A DNA stretch of 30,061 bases from a virus. The notes below the pieces were generated by a model that was not told the origin of the DNA, searched no databases, and saw only the letters and a list, made by a program, of their open reading frames with translations. The DNA is taken from positions 1 through 30,061 of the IMG/VR virus record IMGVR_UViG_3300043331_000908; one strand, written 5' to 3'. Position 1 is the first letter of the stretch. Each line of letters starts with the position of its first letter. The translations under genes and the position numbers were made by a program. Positions 29,783 through 30,061 of this stretch are shown one piece after another.

Positions 29783-30061
29783 CTAATCCTCTCTTTCCTC
29801 GATCCGCTTCTTGGCCCGGTGCACTGCCGACTTGGACATGCCGAGCTCCTGGGCGGCGTCCCGCACCGACAAGCCGTCGGCCAGCAGCTTCGCGACCCGC
29901 TCCTCCTCGGCGTTGTCCAGGTCGATCATGGTCCAGGCGGCCTCCGTGCCGTTGGTCTGCAGCCGGGCCTCGAACGGCTTCACATCCTCGCCGAGGATCC
30001 GGCGGGCCTTCCGGTAGTGCACCTCGAAGCGGGCGCCCTGCTCCGGCCGGTAGTCGGCCGG
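29783..30061 (-). CDS. C-terminal end of an AAA-ATPase-like replication or regulatory protein with helix-turn-helix tail
   Basis: The frame is open to the right edge, so the gene is 5'-truncated; 92 codons are visible. The phrase RFEVHYRKARRILGEDVKPF and EARL resembles the end of the ATPase domain in phage RepA/KaiC-like AAA proteins ('R-x-E-V-H-F-x-K-x-R … P-F-E-A'). The last 40 residues (ERVAKLLADGLSVRDAAQEL and GMSKSAVHRAKKRIEE) are a clear helix-turn-helix. In phages this pairing suits a helicase or DNA-mobilising ATPase of the replication module. A GTG at 30022 exists but is probably internal. Confidence 0.65.
   Translation of the reverse strand, partial: PADYRPEQGARFEVHYRKARRILGEDVKPFEARLQTNGTEAAWTMIDLDNAEEERVAKLLADGLSVRDAAQELGMSKSAVHRAKKRIEERED

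Overview
The window is a GC-rich segment of a tailed phage or prophage of podovirus type, with a head-and-tail module laid out like that of Salmonella phage P22. Recognisable members are a terminase pair, a P22-type portal (720 aa), scaffold, coat protein, gp4-like and gp10-like tail-neck proteins, and a tail fibre/spike. The host is probably an alphaproteobacterium, most likely a rhizobial (Hyphomicrobiales) relative. The reasons are a GTA-type 'spike base' protein, an Omp25/RopB-like outer-membrane protein, and an initiator tRNA whose anticodon stem has the AGG/CCT form that I recall from rhizobia. No integrase, repressor, CRISPR array or insertion sequence is visible, so lifestyle cannot be settled from this window.

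Layout. (1) Positions 24646 to 1, minus strand, are one long late operon read right to left: TerS; a 153-bp gap with two dyads; a spike base protein and a 106-aa virion-like protein; TerL; a Tad2/DUF2829 anti-Thoeris homologue; portal; two small proteins; a terminator-like hairpin; scaffold; coat; a series of neck and tail proteins; an ATC-initiated protein; two large internal virion (ejection) proteins; tail fibre; and a lysis block (GH19 endolysin, lipoprotein, start of a small membrane protein). Most genes touch or overlap by 1-8 bases, which implies translational coupling. (2) Two plus-strand genes at 4326-4891 interrupt this operon. (3) Positions 24759-27074, plus strand, hold a divergent operon, probably early: an exported Cys-rich protein, a DUF932 protein, a DUF6525-like protein and two small basic proteins. 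Strong hairpins precede the second and third genes. (4) Positions 30061 to 27241, minus strand, form a second right-to-left unit: the end of an AAA-ATPase-like protein with a helix-turn-helix tail, a 250-bp gap with three consecutive hairpins, four small proteins, an outer-membrane beta-barrel protein and an initiator-type tRNA-fMet. It converges on region 3 at a 12-bp-stem hairpin.

The terminase, portal, scaffold, coat and neck genes build and fill the head. The 225, 524 and 1367-aa proteins are the likely DNA-ejection set. The fibre, LamG-like and other beta-rich proteins contact the host, and the left-end block lyses it. Tad2, the outer-membrane protein, the tRNA and the 4326-4891 cassette look like accessory cargo affecting host defence, host surface or translation. 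Points most worth a second look are the initiator tRNA whose first three bases are the stop codon of the preceding gene, the ATC start, the Tad2 homologue inside the late operon, and the structured non-coding stretches at 23881-23924, 24671-24710 and 29626-29743. Family assignments come from recognising sequence patterns by eye; no database search was run.
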